A DNA stretch of 9,028 nucleotides from Rhizobiaceae bacterium (GTDB taxonomy: Bacteria; Pseudomonadota; Alphaproteobacteria; Rhizobiales; Rhizobiaceae). A model generated the notes under the pieces. It ran no database searches. It was given only the letters and a program-made list of their open reading frames with translations, and was not told where the DNA came from. The stretch covers positions 1-9,028 of the forward strand of contig SCRB01000027.1 in the NCBI GenBank assembly GCA_004299545.1. The letters run 5' to 3'. This document shows, piece by piece, positions 6,672 to 9,028 of this stretch. The translations under genes and the position numbers were made by a program. Position 1 is the stretch's first letter. Each line of letters begins with the position of its first letter.

Positions 6672-6971
6672 ATGAGTTCCGAATCAACAGAGGCAACGGA
6701 TGGGCCGAAGGTCTTCACGCCCGGGATGTTGGCTGAGAGATGGGCTTGCTCCGAACGCCACATCCGAAACATGATCGACCGGGGTGATTTGCGGGCCTTT
6801 AAAATTGGCGAAAGGCTGGTGAGAGTTCGGGCGCAGGACGTGAAGGCATTCGAGGCCTCACATATATCGTCCGCCGAGCCAGAGCGAGCAGCGGAGCAGC
6901 CGCCGACTCGTGCGAAGCCTTTGGAACGTGCGAGGATCAATGCACTGCGCCAAGCACGCAGAGGCAAATAA
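6672..6971 (+). CDS. Helix-turn-helix DNA-binding protein, MerR/excisionase type
   Basis: Small DNA-binding protein of 99 residues. Residues 15-61 (FTPGMLAERWACSERHIRNMIDRGDLRAFKIGERLVRVRAQDVKAFE) have the classic excisionase-family pattern: helix, turn, recognition helix (SERHIRNMIDRG), short strand wing (LRAFKIGERLVRV) and the closing helix (AQDVKAFE). The remainder is a basic, disordered-looking tail. Proteins of this fold direct excision by bending att DNA, or act as small repressors; which applies here is not visible. ATG 6672 is chosen because the HTH follows at once; an in-frame TTG at 6636 lies inside the hairpin. The next gene begins five bases after its stop, suggesting a shared transcript. 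Confidence 0.8.
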   Translation: MSSESTEATDGPKVFTPGMLAERWACSERHIRNMIDRGDLRAFKIGERLVRVRAQDVKAFEASHISSAEPERAAEQPPTRAKPLERARINALRQARRGK

Positions 6972-6975
6972 CGCG

Positions 6976-7362
6976 ATGCTTAGGCCCGCAGGACGTTCGA
7001 TTGATGAGGAACGTGCTGTTCTCGATGAGAATGAGCCTGTAACTTTGCGCGAGGCCTGCCGGCTGTTCTTCGGCAATAGGATTTCGCCCTCAGCTTTGCG
7101 AACAGAAGCCGCCAAGGGTAACCTGGTGATCACACAGATCGCCCGAAAAGATTTCGTCACCCGCAGGGACATTGAGGAGATGAAGCAGCGTTGCCGCCGG
7201 CCGGCGAAGACCACGCTATTGGATGACAATAGGGTTCAGAAAACCTACCCAGGAGCGGCGACGCTCGAACCGCCCCTGTCCTCGCAAGAAATCCTTCGAA
7301 TCCGGCTGCAAAAGCGCATGAAGGAGGATGACAAATCCGCGAGCCGAAGAGGCAGGGCATAG
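6976..7362 (+). CDS. Excisionase-like DNA-binding protein (rhizobial mobile-element type), copy 1
   Basis: The 128-residue product contains a degenerate helix-turn-helix at 22-74: VTLREACRLFF, SPSALRTEAAKGNLVI, then a wing and helix (RKDFVTRRDIEEMKQRCRR). The motif LR-E--KG-L with T--DIE-M---CR is shared with the partial protein at 8676-9028. In rhizobia such proteins are typically encoded close to phage-type integrases, and a role in excision or regulation of the element is inferred. ATG 6976 is chosen because it falls just after the preceding stop; an earlier GTG (6910) would overlap that gene heavily. The C-terminal part (91-128) is basic. Its stop shares the last base with the GTG of the next gene, so translation may be coupled. 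Confidence 0.7.
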   Translation: MLRPAGRSIDEERAVLDENEPVTLREACRLFFGNRISPSALRTEAAKGNLVITQIARKDFVTRRDIEEMKQRCRRPAKTTLLDDNRVQKTYPGAATLEPPLSSQEILRIRLQKRMKEDDKSASRRGRA

Positions 7363-7817
7363 TGTCCCGCAAGCTCGACCTCACCGCCCGCCAAGTCACG
7401 GCGATCTGCAAGGGCGCCGCGAAAGCTGGCTATGTCGCGAAGGTGGCGATCGGAGAGACAGTCGTTTGGCTGGTGCCGGAGGACCAGGCTGTGCGCGGGA
7501 AAGAACCAGGCGAGGAGGAACTCGATCGGCAGCTTGAGGCATTTGAGCGGCATGTTCCCTGGCCGGGGCCTCACCTGAACCATCGCGAAGACCGCGTCCT
7601 TCAAATTCTCGTCGAGGCCGATGGGCTTGCAATGGCAGCCGATGCAATCCCTCTTGCCGGACCTCGTACCGTAAACGGGCTGATCGCCTACGGACTGGTT
7701 GGCCTTGAAGATGGCGTGAAATCCTTTGATAGGAGTCAGAAAATTCATGCCACGAAGGAAGGTCTGTCCTTCTTTCGTCGACGCAAGGCGCACTACCGAC
7801 AATATCCAAGCTTATGA
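7362..7817 (+). CDS. Conserved-type hypothetical protein of rhizobial mobile elements
   Basis: I cannot assign a function. The 151-residue product has two parts. Residues 1-40 (SRKLDLTARQVTAICKGAAKAGYVAKVAIGETVVWLVPED) form a helix-strand-strand module of a kind I associate with small proteins beside integrases. After an acidic linker, residues 75-142 resemble a winged-helix unit (REDRVLQILVEAD, TVNGLIAYGLVGLED, IHATKEGLSFFRRRK), which would suit DNA binding; this is inference. The start is GTG 7362, overlapping the previous stop by one base, with AGAGG nine bases upstream. A stronger AAGGAGG-ATG at 7321-7330 lies in another frame, so a start-region frameshift is possible. Confidence 0.65.
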   Translation: MSRKLDLTARQVTAICKGAAKAGYVAKVAIGETVVWLVPEDQAVRGKEPGEEELDRQLEAFERHVPWPGPHLNHREDRVLQILVEADGLAMAADAIPLAGPRTVNGLIAYGLVGLEDGVKSFDRSQKIHATKEGLSFFRRRKAHYRQYPSL

Positions 7818-7904
7818 GACCTTCGGCGTCTTCGCACTGAATGGGGCGCCGATTGACGCCTCATGTGTCTCGCGCCATGGTAGCGGTGGCTTGGGAGGGA
7901 ACGT

Positions 7905-8231
7905 ATGAACGCGTGCATCACCCTGTTTTCCGCCGTCGGCATTGCTGTCCTTGCCGGTTCCTCCAGCGCGAGGGCCGACATGTCATTCGATCAGAGACAA
8001 GCGGCGAGCGGTTTAGGCAAGATCCTGGCATGGGAGGCGCCCTGTGGATACAAAATCGACCAATCATCCCTGAAGAACTACTATCAGAAAATAGGCCTTT
8101 CGACGCCGGAAGCGTTCGACTACGTGTCCACAGAAGAGACTTACGACCAAGAAGAGCATGGAAACCCATCCGCTTCTGATTGCACTATGGCAGTAACAAC
8201 AGCGCGTGCCTCCGGCTTGCTGGGGAAATAG
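7905..8231 (+). CDS. Small secreted two-cysteine protein
   Basis: The 108-residue precursor has a clear Sec signal peptide: residues 1-24, hydrophobic core ITLFSAVGIAVLAG and cleavage after ARA. The mature part is about 84 residues, mostly helical and acidic (STEETYDQEEH), with exactly two cysteines, Cys47 (APCGYKID) and Cys93 (SDCTMAV), which could form one disulfide in the periplasm. The pattern Met-Ser-Phe near the mature start, CG-KID, a central helix, a second Cys and a final ARASGLLG is of a kind I recall in uncharacterised rhizobial periplasmic proteins; no function is known to me. The ribosome site GGGAGGGA lies four bases before ATG 7905. Its stop abuts the stop of the opposing gene with no intervening base. 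Confidence 0.75.
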   Translation: MNACITLFSAVGIAVLAGSSSARADMSFDQRQAASGLGKILAWEAPCGYKIDQSSLKNYYQKIGLSTPEAFDYVSTEETYDQEEHGNPSASDCTMAVTTARASGLLGK

Positions 8232-8534
8232 TTACGCCGCCTCAGGGGCCCGCTGGCGCGCTTTTCTCATTGGATGACGAGAGCCTTCCCTCGTCAACCG
8301 CATGCACTCCTGGGCTGCGCTGGCAGGCATTGCCGCCTCCTCAAGCCATGGCCTAAAATGTCCGCGCGGAAGCTCGGCTTTCTTGCGAATCAGATAGGCG
8401 CCGATCCTCGTCTTTTCCTCGACCGTGCCATAGGCATTCCGGACGATGGACGCTACCCCGATCCGGAGCCGCTCTGATGGATCAACCGACGCAATCTCGA
8501 ACTCGCACGAGCAAATACACCGTCGAGGCGACAC
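8232..8534 (-). CDS. DUF3102-like protein (possibly 5'-truncated)
   Basis: Residues 27-84 (VASIVRNAYGTVEEKTRIGAYL, LPRGHFRPWLEEAAMP, SAAQECMRLTRE) follow the DUF3102 pattern. That pattern is a helix, then IG--L---K-ELP-G-F-PWLEE, then a helix-turn-helix-like segment ending AQ--MRL. Members occur in phages and mobile elements and are thought to bind DNA; activity is unproven. The only in-frame start before the domain is GTG 8534, which makes the gene overlap the opposing small gene by 58 bases. The first 26 residues look unlike the family, so the gene may have lost its true 5' end. It is the only minus-strand gene in the accessory part and is convergent with the secreted protein gene. Confidence 0.55.
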   Translation of the reverse strand: MSPRRCICSCEFEIASVDPSERLRIGVASIVRNAYGTVEEKTRIGAYLIRKKAELPRGHFRPWLEEAAMPASAAQECMRLTREGSRHPMRKARQRAPEAA

Positions 8535-8662
8535 TGAAGGCGCTCAAGGCGGCCGGCATACCGGTTGTTAAAGTCTGCGTTGTCGGCAACATGATTGAAA
8601 TCCACTGCAGTGAAGCGGTGGAAACCGAAATCGACGAGGATGAGGGCCTCGAGCCGTGGTAG
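8477..8662 (+). CDS. Small acidic protein of mobile-element type, unknown function
   Basis: The 61-residue protein reads as one helix (TVEATLKALKAAGIPV), two short strands (VVKVCVVG and MIEIHCSE) and an acidic tail (VETEIDEDEGLEPW). Small proteins with this helix-strand-strand and acidic-tail layout are frequent beside integrases in alphaproteobacterial elements; this is from memory, and no function is known to me. ATG 8477 has GGAG eight bases upstream. It is followed after 13 bases by the excisionase-like gene, so the two are probably co-transcribed. Its 5' end overlaps the start of the opposing DUF3102-like gene. Confidence 0.6.
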   Translation: MDQPTQSRTRTSKYTVEATLKALKAAGIPVVKVCVVGNMIEIHCSEAVETEIDEDEGLEPW

Positions 8663-8675
8663 GATTCGCCCGCAA

Positions 8676-9028
8676 ATGACGGAACAAGTCATGCCGCCGA
8701 GCGACATTCCTCGAGACGCGCCTCTACGTTTGGCTGTCGCAGCAAAAATTGCCTTCCCTGATGGTTCGATGGGCGCGCCCGGGCTGCGCAAAGAGCGCGA
8801 CAAGGGGCGTCTGACCACAGAAATGATCGCCGGCAAGGAATATACGACCTTGGCCGATATCGAGCGCATGAGGGAGTTATGCCGCATCGTTCGAAGCCCA
8901 ATGTCGCTGGACGCAGAATCTGCGACACGCCGGCGGGATGCCTTGAAAATGCATCTGAAGCAATTGGGGGACCGCCTTTCGAGCGCATCGGAAAGCGCCG
9001 TTCCTGACGACGGTCCTGCTCTTGCTCG
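8676..9028 (+). CDS. Excisionase-like DNA-binding protein, copy 2 (runs off right edge)
   Basis: Open from ATG 8676 to the end of the window, 117 codons. Residues 16-71 (PLRLAVAAKIAFPDGSMGAPGLRKERDKGRLTTEMIAGKEYTTLADIERMRELCRI) follow the same plan as residues 21-75 of the protein encoded at 6976-7362: initial helix, S---LR-E--KG-L, I--K, T--DIE-M---CR. The tail (DALKMHLKQLGDRL) also resembles the end of copy 1. Such proteins are found next to site-specific integrases in rhizobial elements, so an integrase just beyond the edge is a reasonable expectation but is not seen. The start is chosen because it is the first ATG after the upstream stop, with a modest AGGA site about eleven bases before it. 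Confidence 0.75.
   Translation, partial: MTEQVMPPSDIPRDAPLRLAVAAKIAFPDGSMGAPGLRKERDKGRLTTEMIAGKEYTTLADIERMRELCRIVRSPMSLDAESATRRRDALKMHLKQLGDRLSSASESAVPDDGPALA

Larger units (their letters stand above)
6071..9028. mobile_element. Probable left arm of an integrative element (right end outside the window)
   Basis: The block begins where the tRNA-Ser gene is cut. It contains three helix-turn-helix proteins of excisionase type, an uncharacterised DUF3102-like gene, small hypothetical genes with more A/T-ending codons than the left-hand genes, and candidate recombination repeats at its edge. No integrase, transposase, relaxase or phage structural gene is inside the window, so the kind of element (prophage, integrative conjugative element, island remnant) cannot be decided. 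The first 239 bases (6071-6309) hold no convincing gene, only the repeats described separately and a 27-codon open frame. Confidence 0.5.

Noticed and set aside
6071..9028. A defence system, toxin-antitoxin pair or CRISPR array in the accessory part.
   Set aside because: No nuclease, methylase, helicase, HEPN, TIR or toxin motif is seen, and there is no regularly spaced repeat. HTH proteins alone do not justify such a call.

Overview
The window looks like a chromosomal segment of a Rhizobiaceae member (Alphaproteobacteria, most like Sinorhizobium/Ensifer or a close relative). The evidence is the alphaproteobacterial gene order rlpA-dac-tmk-holB-metG, high GC at third codon positions, and a RIME-type intergenic repeat of the kind described in Rhizobium and Sinorhizobium. 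Assignments are by eye, from motifs and remembered family features; no search was run.

Left part (1-4811): five genes read leftward on the minus strand in tight order. They are an RlpA-like lipoprotein, a periplasmic D-Ala-D-Ala carboxypeptidase, thymidylate kinase, DNA polymerase III delta prime, and the N-terminal third of methionyl-tRNA synthetase, which runs off the left edge. The first two act on peptidoglycan; the others supply dTTP precursors, clamp loading and charged tRNA. The cluster probably starts from a leader upstream of rlpA that contains a bipartite hairpin (4886-4936).

Middle (4812-6031): a 424-base non-coding stretch, a small three-helix membrane protein, a RIME-like palindromic repeat and a small Cys-containing protein, the last two genes on the plus strand.

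Junction (6032-6210): the 5' half of a tRNA-Ser(UGA) gene stops exactly at the end of the anticodon loop, and unrelated sequence follows. Nearby are a 9-bp inverted repeat that overlaps the loop and a cluster of three TGCTACG-type heptamers. This is what an integration site of a tyrosine-recombinase element, or a scar of one, looks like.

Right part (6071-9028): accessory DNA, probably the left arm of an integrative element. It holds a small membrane protein, a MerR/excisionase-type helix-turn-helix protein, two related excisionase-like proteins (6976-7362 and the partial one at 8676-9028), an uncharacterised 151-residue protein, a secreted two-cysteine protein, a DUF3102-like protein on the minus strand and a small acidic protein. 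No integrase, replication, conjugation, toxin-antitoxin or recognisable defence gene is visible; an integrase could lie beyond the right edge. The most interesting features are the split tRNA gene with its repeats, the duplicated excisionase-like genes, and the unusual DUF3102-like locus, which abuts one neighbour and overlaps the other head-on.
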